A DNA stretch of 64,000 nucleotides from Branchinecta lynchi. Lineage: Eukaryota; Arthropoda; Branchiopoda; Anostraca; Branchinectidae. Shown here in pieces: positions 31,169 to 41,560 of the stretch (the first letter of the stretch is position 1; the number at the start of each line of letters is the position of its first letter). A program made the position numbers and the translations under genes. The notes below the pieces were generated by a model. The model had not been told where the DNA came from and made no database searches. It saw only the letters and a program-made list of their open reading frames with translations. The stretch is from assembly GCA_023053575.1 (NCBI GenBank), contig JAKZAP010000021.1, forward strand, positions 3,307,790 through 3,371,789. The letters run 5' to 3'.

Positions 31169-32163
31169 TTTTTGGGATCCCAAAACGTAAGTTGAAGGAT
31201 ACCTATGACATCGCAAAAGTTGTCTGTCTGTCCGTCCGTCGGTCTGTGAGCACGATAAGTCGCGAAGGGAATAAGATATTTTCATTTGGGTCAAGGGTAA
31301 GGTCGAGTTCGTAGATGGGCTCTGTAGCCCTAATTTAGGGGTGGGGGAGGGGGTTCAAATTAAGGGGCAAACAAAATATTTATAAACAGCTGATGTGATA
31401 GCCAATTGTGGGGGAAGAACTCCTGCTGAACACCACGATGAAAACCATTTTCTCGCCGGACAAGTAGTTCGTCCAGAATCCCGAGAAAACCGGAAAGTTT
31501 GTTAAAAGCAAAAGTTTTATTTTAAGTTGGTTAGATGTTCGTTAGATTTAGGGATGAGAAGACATGCTGCACGCTTATGCGAAAATCATTTTCTACCCGG
31601 ACAACTAGTTCGTCAGGAATCCGGACAAAACAGCAAATGTGTTAAAAGCAAAAGTTTTATTTTGCGTTGATTAGATGACAGATTTAAGGGTAAGAAGAGA
31701 CGCTGAATCCGTATATGACACTCACTTTTTTATACGGACATGTAGTTCGTCCGGAATCCGGATGAAACCGGAAAAATGGAAGAAGTAAAGCAAGAAGTAT
31801 CGATCAGTATTGCCAAAATAGATATGGATACACTGTAAAAAAAGATTGTGCAGTATTTGCTACTGGGATTAATCTTGTCTTTATTGAGATAAGATTACCC
31901 CTAATTCGGATTAATCTTATCCCAACACAGAGAAGATTAATCCCAGTAGCAAATACTGCATCCTTATTCGGAGAAACTTTTTACAGTGTACTTGTTTGTC
32001 TTAGATGACTAGCTATTTGCTAAATTAATCTGATTCCAAATTTCATTAGTAAAAATGTTCAAGGATTCTGACGAAGACTGGATATGTCAAAGATAAGACC
32101 CAGTTGTGTGTGGATCAAATATTAAGTTTTTGGGATCCCATCAAAACCGTTGGTCTTGTTATT
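31169..32163 (+). repeat. GGATCC-element copy 5 (with nested MITE)
   Basis: Begins TTTTTGGGATCCCAAAACG and ends GGTCTTGTT. Subrepeats are recognisable between 31390 and 31790. A TA-flanked MITE lies inside it at 31831-31988. Confidence 0.85.
31831..31988. mobile_element. Mariner-type MITE CACTGTAAAAA
   Basis: 158 bp. Ends CACTGTAAAAA and TTTTTACAGTG are flanked by TA on both sides (31829-31830, 31989-31990). Inner arms 'gcagtatttgctactggg' and 'cccagtagcaaatactgc' form a near-perfect hairpin. A diverged copy is at about 52838-53005. Confidence 0.85.
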
Positions 32164-32169
32164 TCCGGT

Positions 32170-32880
32170 CACGACAGCAAAGAAACTCGCAATGATCTTT
32201 AACAAAACAAAGCAAGATTTCGAACCTAAATACACTGTTCTGATCAGTGAGACTCGTATATCGTATAATAGATCGAGTTTATAAATCGGCGCGAGAACTG
32301 TTGCCAACAGAGTTCCCACTGAGCTTAGTGCAAACAACATGGGCATGCGAGTTAGACATTCCGGCCCTGATATTAAACGTTTTCTTCAGCCCGCCGATAA
32401 GAATATTGAAGAACATTTTTTTCGTTCCTTCTCTGCAAGGGTTTACTACATGCCGATAAAATCGTGTTTAGTCATTTCTGACCTTTCCTGCAGGCTAGAA
32501 TGGAAAATTAGAATTTTGTTTTGTTCGTTTGGTCCTTCGTGACAAGGCTCTTCTTCTGACCGGAGATGAGAGTAACATATAAAACATATTTTGTTTTATT
32601 TCGTCCCTTTCAGCAAAGCTCTTTCTCTGCCCAGAGATTAGAGTAGAGTACCGTATGCATTTTATCGGCGCTTTTCTTAGGCGTGTTCTGTAGACTAGAA
32701 ATAAAATTATGAAACTGTTTTAAGGTTATTTCGAACCTTTAATGCGGTAGATACATTTTTTTTTTTTTTTCGGACATTGGCAGGAGCATTTTTCAGGCCA
32801 GAGTTATTGTTTTGAAACTTAACTATTTCAAGACAGAAGTAAAAATATACACTTCTAGGCAAATGCCTTCTCCAGGCCGT
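32170..32880. other. Unassigned stretch
   Basis: AT-rich sequence with short repeated phrases ('cagagattagagta', 'ccggagatgagagta'), no supported gene. Confidence 0.35.
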
Positions 32881-32884
32881 AGGC

Positions 32885-33600
32885 TATATAACAAGAGCTG
32901 TAAGCTCATGTGGCACTTGCATGGGTTAAGATGTATTGTTTGATTGGTAATTAGGAATAATCGGATTTGGGAAGTAGCGATTTCTAAGCAAATGTTGTTG
33001 AATCTCTAATATTCCATCGAAGTTTCATCGTCCTACCACATCTGGAAGTACCTTAACTCGCGATCACCGGAATCCCAGCCCCCCCCCCCCCCTCCCTCTC
33101 CAACTCCACCCACAGTACCTGGAGCCAAACCGATTCTGTAAATGATTTATCCATAGCATCTGTTTGTTGTTCCCACAAAGTTCTATCCGATCACTCCCAT
33201 CTAAGCGGGTCAAGTATTTTTCGCCCCCCTCACCAGAGGGGGGCGAAAAATCATCACCAGAGGGAAATGTCCTCTGTTCAATTATTAAATTTCACTTGAA
33301 TCCGACCAGAAGTTCTGAAGTTACGCATGGCTCAATACTCCAGATTCCTCTCCCTCCACACCCCCTTAAGATTATTATACCCCCAAGTTTCGTCATGAAA
33401 ATAACCCAAAAAACGGAACCCAGCACTCCGATCCCTCCATTCTAACCGTTTCTCGAGATTTCCGGTCTCCCCCTCTCCCACCCCCAACTCACCCCACAGT
33501 GCCCGGAGCCAATCCGGTTCTGTAAATGGTTTACCCAGAGCATCTGTTTGTTGGGATACTACATGCACAGCCATGCCATCTAGAGTAGGCAAAGTTCAAC
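32885..33600. repeat. GGCACTTG-family repeat, diverged
   Basis: Opens with 'caagagctgtaagctcatgtggcacttgc', the same start as near 38697. It continues with the C/T-rich phrases shared with 1-370, 42190-42560 and 54900-55250 (two tandem-like passes of 'ccggagccaa-ccg-ttctgtaaatg' at ~33120 and 33495). Contains a 14-base C tract near 33079. A small stem with 'cccccctcaccagaggggggcg' lies at ~33226-33246. Confidence 0.45.
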
Positions 33601-33663
33601 AACAATGCAAGCTGAAGAAGAAGAATATTCCCAGAAACACTTTACAGAAGCGAATCGCTAATG

Positions 33664-34020
33664 AGAAAGTTTGTATGGGGACATGTTAAGCCAACTAACT
33701 GGCTACTGAGAGTCGTTCTGGGGGGACATATGTAGCCAACTAGTTGGCTACTGAGAGTGTTTCTGGGTGGACAAGTGTAGCCAACTAGTTGGCTACTGAG
33801 AGTGTTTCTGGGTGGACAAGTGTAGCCAACTAGTTGTCTACTGAGAGTGTTTCTGGATGGACAAGTGTGGCCAACTAGTTGGCTACTGAGAGTGTTTCTG
33901 CAGAGACAAGTGTAGCCAACTAGTTGGCTACTGAGAGTGTTTCTGGGTGGACATGTGTGGCCAACTAGTTGGCTACTTAGCTTGTTTGTATAGGGCACAC
34001 CAACAGTAGCCAACTAACTA
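33664..34020 (-). repeat. 45-bp minisatellite, seven to eight units
   Basis: Tandem unit with the core GTAGCCAACTAGTTGGCTAC plus 'tgagagtgtttctgg-tggacaag'. The core is a perfect palindrome in most units. Because 45 is divisible by three, one minus-strand frame stays open as a 15-residue repeat (SSQLVGYTCPPRNTL). No promoter, splice or homology evidence supports a protein. Related to 22485-22620. Confidence 0.85.
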
Positions 34021-34024
34021 GCTA

Positions 34025-34990
34025 CAAACTTTCGGTAGTATAGTATGATCAGCTACATACATTTCTTATATATAGGCTATAAACAACTAAATTTTACTTT
34101 AGCTGAATAGTGGATATCACCGCCAAAATGACAAGACAAGAAAAAGGTTAAAGCGATGCATGCATCAAGATTTTCTGATCCTAGTACACATATCATCCAT
34201 AACACTCAAGATAAAACAACAGATTTATAGATTGAAATAAAAATTTAAAAATACGAACACAATATTTTTTTTTTTTTAACAGGGCAGTAACTTAGGAAGT
34301 TCTAGGCTTGGCTAAAATGGTAGCCAAGATGACTGTAACCGATTTGAATGATATTGTTTATGCTTGCACCAGCCACTTGCCAAATTTGAAAAAGAAGTTT
34401 TAATGTGAGAAAGGTTTGAAGAAGTCAGAAGGGGAAGACAGAGCAACCAGTAAGTAGGACTATCTGAGGAAGAATCAAAGTGTTAAAAAATCTGGCAAGA
34501 GTCTTTCAAGATAAGAACTATCTCAGGCCAATAACTGCACCATAACATAACATAACCATAACAGCACCATAACATAACATAACCTGCCCGCACCGACCCA
34601 GCACAACCAGTTCTCTACACCTCTGACGACAAGGCTCCTGGCAGCCTGGATTGTGGTGCCGAAGACAAGTCTAAATATGTAAACAACTCACTAGCCTTGA
34701 CCTGTTGACTCACCATCCAATCTCAGACAAGATTTCAAAGTCTTTCCTTCAGAATAATCTGTCTGGCTGAACTAAGATATATAGTGCCATACCTTAAGTT
34801 GTGTCTGATCTTTTGATCCGTCAGAGATTTCTCTCAACTTCCGACAAAAAATTCTGATTCTGGGTGAAAAACCGAGAAAAAGAGAAGGACTTCGTAATAC
34901 GGCCATCCTGTTCAGCCGCGTTTCAGTGAGATTTTAAAATCTCTGCGTTCGAGAGTTGCCGTCCGACCAAAATTTTACTAGAGCGTGTTC
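34025..34990. other. Unassigned stretch
   Basis: Contains a short 'ataacataacataac' tandem near 34545-34585 and nothing else I can support. Confidence 0.35.
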
Positions 34991-35011
34991 CACCCTTCTA
35001 AAAATGCGACT

Positions 35012-35880
35012 AATTGCTTTTTTGCTGATACCGTGGTATCTGATACCATGCTCTAGGCGTATTCTCGCAGTTCCCCGAGGACTCCACTTGAGTAGTCCCC
35101 GTGTTTTTGTTTGTCCCGGGGACTCACTCCCCGTATTCTCGCTAGGGAATGCTCCGATTATCATCACCATCATCAAAAAGAACTCCCTTTCAGATTCGGA
35201 GGGGAAACAATTTTTGCTGGTGTTGGTGCAATATAAAATTAATAAGCTCAGAATAAACAAAACCAAAAGTAAAATGGATCCAGACTAATTTCGTCAACTG
35301 TATATTTTTACCCCGTGTTCTCGCTGTATCTGTACGCGGAGTCCGCTTGGAGTGACTCCCTCTATTCTCGCCGTTCCCTTCGATTTCACGAGGAGTCCTC
35401 GGGGAACTGCGAGAATACGCCTTTTAGGCGTTTTGCAGTTATTGTGGTATCTGATACCATGGTCAAGAGGTGTCTTTGCAGTTATCGTGGTATCTGATAC
35501 CATTGTCAAGAGGTGTCTTTGCAGTTATCGTGGTCAATCGTGGTATCTGACCAGTTGTCGTGGTATCTGATACTGAGATACTACGGTCCAACCCAGGTCC
35601 AACCGTGGTAACTGATCATGGTATCTAAAAAGTCATCTCACTTTCATCAAATTTTGTCAAATTGGTGAGAAAGAAGTTTAGCTTAAAAAAGGAAGATGAA
35701 AGATGTAACTGGATATCAGTTTTTTTCTTTTGAGATGACTTCGAAAAGCGCAAATTTCGATAATTGTCGTTTTTGCAGGGCAACCGTATATCAGATACCA
35801 TGGTAACCACAACAACGATTGCAGATCTACTTACCGTGGAAATAGATACCATGGTATCTTGAAAGCGCAACTACTGTCTA
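35012..35880. repeat. GATACCATGGTATC palindromic repeat, interrupted by a MITE
   Basis: Dense in 'tgataccatggtatc' and 'cagttatcgtggtatctg' words that are self-complementary. The left piece (to 35054) and right piece (from 35423) flank the PIF-like MITE at 35055-35422. The right part includes three tandem passes of 'ttgcagttatcgtggtatctgatacca' at 35433-35570. Confidence 0.65.
35055..35422. mobile_element. PIF/Harbinger-like MITE, copy 4
   Basis: Best-preserved termini: AGGCGTATTCTCGCAGTTCC and its complement at the right end, each continuing through 'ccgaggactcc', giving ~31-bp near-perfect inverted repeats. Inserted in a palindromic repeat. Confidence 0.82.
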
Positions 35881-35950
35881 GGGGACCAGGAGCCGTACTT
35901 TATGTCCGACGGGCTACGGAACCGGTAGTTCTCGCGGAAACCAAACAATA

Positions 35951-36890
35951 GAGAGATTGCACCATACCCGACAAAAACGGACGAGATCCTAACGAAAAAA
36001 TACAACATCAAGAAGTATAGGACTTTCAACTTTGAAATTAAATTATCGGCGTTTTATCACCATTCTGAGCGAGGGACTTGCTGGAAATGTTAACTCGGTT
36101 ATTCCTTAACCGTATAATTCTATTTTTGCAAAAGAGTTTCCACGGACGTAAGAGTTTGAAGGCGTCAAAGTTTGTAAACAAAGACAGAGTCTCGTCCTAT
36201 TGGTCGATTATGACACATTTTTTCAAATTCGCGTCATTGCCGATCAATAAGATTCGACACTCCATTTTTGTGTTTAAACTTTGAAGCCTTCAAGTTCTTA
36301 CTTCCATGGAAACTCTTTTGCAAAAATAGAATTATACGGTTAAGGAATAGCCCAATTAACATTTCCAGCAAATCCCTGGCTCAGAATGATGATAAAACGC
36401 CGATAATTCAATTTCAAAGTTTAAAGTCCTATACCTCCCAATGTTAAGTTTTGTTGTTAGGACCCCTTGATGATGATGTAGCAATATCCGTTTTCATCGG
36501 GTAAGGTGCAGGGGCGGATCCAACCTTCCGTTCTAGGGGGGGCGATTCTTACCAAAAAGAGTGGGGGTAGTGTCCTTTTTGTCGGCCACATGGCTGATTT
36601 TTTTCGCGTTTTAAGTGTTCCTGTCGGTCTCTTATTTAACAAAAATGTGGTTTTCATATATTACAATAATGGTAAAAACTGTACTTGATCAACTGACAAC
36701 TGTTTACAAGAAAAATTCAAGTTCCTGGCTCCACTTGTAAAAAGATTTTAGAGTCTAGTTACAGTAGTTAGAACATGCGTTAATGCAGACTTCCGTAAGT
36801 GCAGTAAAACAAAACAAAAAATTACAGCCAGTCTAGGGGGGGCGATCGCCCCCCCCCTCTGGATCCGCCCCTGGTAAGGTGCAATCTCTC
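35951..36890. mobile_element. Foldback element with TA duplication, hosting a hAT MITE
   Basis: Ends GAGAGATTGCACC and GGTGCAATCTCTC are flanked by TA. Long inner arms ('gcaaaagagtttcc' / 'ggaaactcttttgc', 'ttgaaggcgtcaaag') pair. Same family as 5639-6148. The right arm is split by the hAT MITE at 36509-36873. Confidence 0.8.
36509..36873. mobile_element. hAT-type MITE nested in the foldback element
   Basis: 365 bp. Ends CAGGGGCGGATCCAACC and CTGGATCCGCCCCTG, with a perfect 8-bp duplication gtaaggtg on both sides (36501-36508, 36874-36881). Removing it restores the palindromic right arm of the host element. Confidence 0.9.
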
Positions 36891-37392
36891 TATATGATTC
36901 CGGGATCTGACGTCATTGACTAACGGAAACTTATATGTGTTGGCTCCCGTTCCAATAGTTAAGTGGAAATAGCTCACGGAAACTTCATCCCACCAGCTTC
37001 TCGTCCGGTAGTCTCATGGAATTGTGTACTCAGAAGCTAGGGAGCCGGTAGTTGATATCGGAAACTGTATAATTGGAGCTTGTGTTCCGGGAGTGTCTAC
37101 GTGGAATATAGAACTCACGGGATAGTTTGGATGAGAGCTAGGATGCCAAGATTTTCACTGACTTACAGAAAATAACATGGACAAAATTTACTATCGGAGC
37201 CCATATATTGAAAGCTAAGGTATCGGTAGCAAAACTTAAAGTTACGAACTCAAAGACACTTGTCAATATGAACTTGGGTTTGGGTAGCAAATATTATACT
37301 CACGGAACCCATCTCTGATGGGCTAGGGTTCCGGTAGAGCCAACAAAAATTTTGATTTTTAAACTCACGGACCCGTGTTAGTGCAGACTATA

Positions 37393-37767
37393 GTTGCGTT
37401 TCTGCTGATACCATGGTATCTGTTACCACGGTAACTGGATCTGCAATTAGTCGTCTTTGAAGTTATCGTGGTATCTGATACACGATGCTCTGCAAAAATG
37501 ACTGTTGCAGAAATTGCACGTTTTAAAGTCATCCCAGAGAAAAACAGATATCCAGTTAAATCACTAAGTGCTAAACTTCTTTCTCACCAATCTGACAAAA
37601 TTTGATGAAAGTGAGATGACCTTTCAGATACCAGGACCAGTTCCAAGTTTCCACGGTCGGACCGTAGTATCTCAATAACTGATACCACGATAACTGGCCA
37701 ATATGATAACTGCAAAAACGACTTTAGACCGTGGTATCAGATACCACGGTATCTGCAAAAACGCAAC
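37393..37767. mobile_element. GTTGCGTTTTTGC palindromic MITE, complete copy
   Basis: The left end GTTGCGTTTCTGCTGATACC and the right end GGTATCTGCAAAAACGCAAC are inverted repeats. The interior has 'aaaaacagatatccagtt' and 'tctcaccaatctgacaaaatt' blocks shared with 38129-38695 and 35625-35720. Confidence 0.8.
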
Positions 37768-37817
37768 TTATGTCCGGAGTGAATATTTTTTACTCACGGA
37801 TACCTACCATCGAAGAA

Positions 37818-38125
37818 TAATAAGACCAAAGGTTTCGATGGGATCCCAAAAATTTAATATTTGATCCAGACAATTTGGTCTTGTAGATATCCGGTCTTCG
37901 CCAGACTCTTTTAACATTTTTACTAATAAGATTTAGAAACAGAAGAACGTCAATGGCTAATCATCTGAGAAAACCAAGTTCAGATATGGATTCACCATGA
38001 GTGTATTTACCCCTAGGCTATACGTCATATCTACTTTGACGAAACTGATCAAAAACTAAAGCTAAAAAAAGAATTCAGCGTACCACCTTACCCCTATATC
38101 GAACATAATCAAATTCAGATAAGAC
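37818..38125 (-). repeat. GGATCC-element copy 6 (truncated)
   Basis: Starts with the 3' terminus (AATAAGACCAAAGGTTTCGA) and is cut at ~38126 where a palindromic MITE begins. Confidence 0.75.
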
Positions 38126-38128
38126 ATT

Positions 38129-38695
38129 AGTTGCGTTTTTGCTGATACCATGGTATCTGTTACCACGGTAACTGGATCTGCAATTAGTCGTTTTTGCAGT
38201 TATCGTGGTATCTGATACACGGTGCTCTGCAAAAACGACTATTGTCGGAATTGCACTTTTCGAAGTCATCCCAAAAGAAAAACAGATATCCAGTTACATC
38301 ACTAAGTGCTAAACTTTTTTCTCACCAATCTGACAAAATTTGCTGAAAGCAAGATGACTTTTCAGATACCACGGTCAAACCGTAGTATCTGAATATATAG
38401 TTATGCTTTTGCTGATACCAAGGTAGCTGTTACCACGGTAACTTAATCTGCAATTAGTCGTTTTTGCAGTTATCGTGGTATCTGATATACGGTGCTCTCC
38501 AAAAACGACTATTGCCGAACTTGCACTTTTCGAAGTCATCCCAAAAGAAAAACAGATATCCAGTTACATCACTAAGTGCTAAACTTTTTTCTCACCAATC
38601 TGAAATTTCTCCATAGAAGAAAGTATCTTTTTAGATACCACGATAACTGCAAAAACGCCTTTTGACCGTGGTATCAGATACAACGGTAACTACTA
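38129..38695. mobile_element. Two palindromic MITE copies in tandem
   Basis: 38129-38396 and 38400-38695 each start 'gttgcgtttttgctgatacca' (or a variant) and repeat the interior 'gttacatcactaagtgctaaac'. They are followed at 38697 by the start of a GGCACTTG-family repeat. Confidence 0.7.
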
Positions 38696-38696
38696 C

Positions 38697-39080
38697 AAGA
38701 GCTGTAAGCTCATATGGCACTTGTAAGCATATGTAGTAACAACAAGAAAAAATGAAGGTGGATGAAAATTTAAAGTTTAACTGAAAAGCCAACTTATTTT
38801 TATACGTTTGATTTGAATACACTGAATTATTTTGACTCATATAAGGGATTTTTTTTTTACGTCGCGTAGTCTAGTAGTGACGTTTGGAATCTCTGGCAGG
38901 ACAAATAACTTTACGGCGAGTCGCGTAAAATTTGAATGTCTGCAAAAGCGTGTGTTTCAATGGCTACCAAAGCGAAGATTGAAGAATGTAAATCCGCCAT
39001 GACTTGTTATTACGGCATCGCTGTAGTTGTACAACAGTCACGGAAGAGAAATTACGGTAGCTAAAATTCAAGATTCGTGG
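38697..39080. repeat. GGCACTTG-family start, TTAA-MITE fragment and unassigned sequence
   Basis: 38697-38730 matches the family start seen at 32885. 38765-38855 reads 'aagtttaactgaaaag' and 'gaatacactgaatta', as in the fragment at 53588-53670. The remainder is unassigned. Confidence 0.45.
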
Positions 39081-39093
39081 ATAACAAAGTAAT

Positions 39094-39287
39094 GGTGCAT
39101 TTACACACTGCGTAAAATCCGAGCGTATTTTACGCACGTTTTGAGCTTGAAAACATTTCTAGTAATACGGACGTATTTGAGAAATCGGTCCGTTTTGTGT
39201 CTAAATACGTCACTATTGCTAGAAATCTTTTCAAGCTCAAAACGTGCGTAAAATACGCTCGGATTTTACGCAGTGTGTAAACCCACC
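39094..39287. mobile_element. Foldback MITE with ~65-bp arms and GTAAT duplication
   Basis: The arms GGTGCATTTACACACTGCG and CGCAGTGTGTAAACCCACC extend inward almost perfectly through 'taaaatccgagcgtatttta', 'cgcacgttttgagcttgaaa' and beyond. Flanked by gtaat on both sides (39089-39093, 39288-39292). Non-coding. Confidence 0.88.
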
Positions 39288-39310
39288 GTAATGCGTTTTT
39301 GTCGGTTCTT

Positions 39311-39905
39311 CTAGCCTAATTAAGTTCTCCTCCGAATATGAAAGGGAGTCCTTTTTGATGATGGTGATGACAATCGGAGCATTCTCCGTCCGTGGGGACT
39401 CGCGAGAATATGGGGAGTGAGTCCCCGGGACAAACAAAAACGCAGGGACTCCTCGGGGAACGGCGAGAATATGCCTTATGGCCAAATCACGGCCAAAGGC
39501 GAACTTTTACAGTGCATAGGTCCATAATTACAGTGCATAAGGGGCAAGGGCCTGCCAGCTAGCTTTGGCAACACTAAGGAGGGAGTTCGAGATAACAAAG
39601 AAGGGGGTCCTGTCGACAATAAGACCCTGCATCTTTATCTAAGCCCCCCAGGTCGGTTCGATAGCCGAAAGTTGCGTAGTCAAGTTTAAAGTTTCAGAAT
39701 AAACAAAACCAAAAATAAAGTGGATCAAGACTAGTTTTGTCAGCTGCACATTTTTTTGTAAGAACAAAATCCATTTTAGAAGTATTCCCCGTGTTCTCGT
39801 TGTTTTCCGAGGCGGAGTCCGCGTGGAGTGACTCCTTCCCCCCCCCCCCCCCGTTTCCTTCGATTCCCCGAGGAGTCCTCGGGGAACGGCGAGAAAACGC
39901 CTATA
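39311..39905. mobile_element. PIF/Harbinger-like MITE, copy 5, split by an inversion
   Basis: 39311-39478 is one half of the MITE ending in its inverted repeat. 39486-39690 is repeat X in inverted orientation. 39695-39905 is the other half, also ending in its inverted repeat. Turning 39311-39694 around rebuilds X, a complete MITE and the tRNA-like block in the order seen uninterrupted at 13338-13590, with ATA duplicated on both sides of the MITE. Confidence 0.8.
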
Positions 39906-39971
39906 GTATCGGGATAGTAGTCAAGACGTCGTGCGTTCGATTCCTACTCCCGGCACACAAACCTTTTGCTT
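39906..39971 (+). repeat. tRNA-like repeat, second copy (left part)
   Basis: Nearly identical to 13531-13600, including GTGCGTTCGATTCC. Interrupted at its T-run by the GGATCC element; the remainder resumes at 41035-41150. Confidence 0.75.
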
Positions 39972-41034
39972 TTTGGGATCCCAAAACGTAAGTGGAGGGA
40001 TACCTATGACATCGCAAAAGTTGTCCGTCCGTCCGTGTGTGCGCACTATAACTCTCGAAGGGAATGAGATATTTTGATGAAACTTGGTGTGAGGATTCTT
40101 TGGGTCAAGAGTAAGGTCAAGTTCGTAGATGTGCTCTTTAGCCCTACATTTAGGGGTGAGGGAGGGGGTTTAAATTAAGGGGCAAATGAAATATTTTTAA
40201 ACAGGTAAGGTGATAGTCGATTATGGGGTAACGACACGCTGAACGCGATGGTGAAAACCATTTTGTCATCGGAAAAGTAGTTCAACCGGAATACGGCCAA
40301 AACCGGAAAGTCTGTTAAAAGTAAAAGTTTTATTTGAAGTTGATTAGATATTTGATTTGGGGGTAGGAAAACATGCTGAACTCGACGGTGAAACCATTTT
40401 CTTGCCGGATACGTAGGTTCGCCCGGAATCCGGCCAAAACCGGAAAGTTTGTGAAAAGTAAATGTCTTGTTTGGAGTTTATTAGATGTTCAATTTAGGGG
40501 TAAGAAAACAGGCTAAGCACTTCTGTGAAAAAATTTTCTACCCGGACAAGTAGTTCGCCCGGAATCCGGCCGAAACAGTAAAATTATTAAAAGTTAAAGT
40601 TTTATTTGTAGTTGATTAGATATCCGATGCTGAGAGCGAGATGCTGAATCCGTGTATGACAATCATTTTTTACCGGGACATAAATTTCGACCGGAATCCG
40701 GCTGGAGCCGGAAAATTTGTTATAAGTTAAATTTTTATTTGAAGTTGATTAGATGTTCAGTATTGGGGAAAGAAGATACGCTGAGTTCGTTTTTAAGTTT
40801 TTCGCCGGACAAGTAGTTCAAAACAGATATGACTTATAGAGGTAACACACACATGCTGACTCCATATCTGAACTTGGTTTTCTCAGATGATTAGCTATTT
40901 GGCCTCAATCTGTTTCTGAATTTTAATAGTAAAAACGTTCAAGGAGACTGGCGAAGGCTGGATCTGGCGACAAGACCCAATTGTCTGGATCCAATATTGA
41001 ATTTTTGGGATCCCATCGAAACCTTTGGTCTTGT
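39972..41034 (+). repeat. GGATCC-element copy 7 (full length, reference copy)
   Basis: About 1.06 kb from TTTTTGGGATCCCAAAACG to CCTTTGGTCTTGTTT. The left domain (~250 bp) contains 'gaaacttggtgtgaggattc' and 'gggctc-gtagccct'. It is followed by subrepeats whose 'ggggtaaga-acatgctgaa' phrase recurs at about 40226, 40359, 40497, 40636 and 40764 (spacing 128-139). Comparison with the empty site at 13590 places the insertion within a run of T with no duplication beyond T residues. Confidence 0.87.
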
Positions 41035-41154
41035 TTCATCTAACTCAAAAGTCAAATTCTTGGAAACTGCAATGGTAGTAACGAGAATTCTTCTTACTCT
41101 CAATATCGACAGGGTACATTCTTGATATGTCAGCTAGCTCCCCGAGTCCCTGTT

Positions 41155-41560
41155 TGTTTAACAAATTTTCCGGTTTCAGCCGGATTCCAAGCGAACTATA
41201 TGTCCGGGTCGAGTGTCAAAAGCGGATTCCGCATGTCTTCCAATAAATCGAACATCTAATCAACTTCAGATAAAACTTTTACTTTTGACAAATTTTCCGG
41301 TTTCGGACGGATAGTTTTCATCTTCATGTTTAGCATGTCTTCTTACACCTAAATCGACTATCTCATTAGCTGTCAAAACAGATTTGTTCACCTCTTAATT
41401 CGAAACCCCTCCCCCACCCTTAAAAGTTGAGCTATAGGGTCCATTAACGAACTCGACCTCTCCCTTGATCCAAAGAGTCCTTACATCAAGTTTCCTCAAA
41501 CTATCTCGTTCCCTTCGAGAGTTATCGTGCTCACAAACGGACAACTTTTGCGAATTCATA
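41155..41560 (-). repeat. GGATCC-element copy 8 (both ends truncated)
   Basis: Two or three subrepeats plus the left domain (reverse orientation) up to 'ataagtatccca'; the GGATCC terminus is lost. Confidence 0.7.

Larger units (their letters stand above)
35885..37810. repeat. Degenerate 'actcacgga ... ggttccggtag' repeats hosting MITEs
   Basis: Outside the inserted elements, the sequence at 35885-35945, 36900-37390 and 37768-37805 consists of loosely repeated phrases (actcacgga, gggctagg, ttccggtag). This suggests an old tandem repeat split by two insertions. Period and copy number are not clear by eye. Confidence 0.45.

Noticed and set aside
33642..34013. 123-residue protein of 15-residue repeats
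   Set aside because: Product of a 45-bp minisatellite; the frame stays open only because the unit is a multiple of three.
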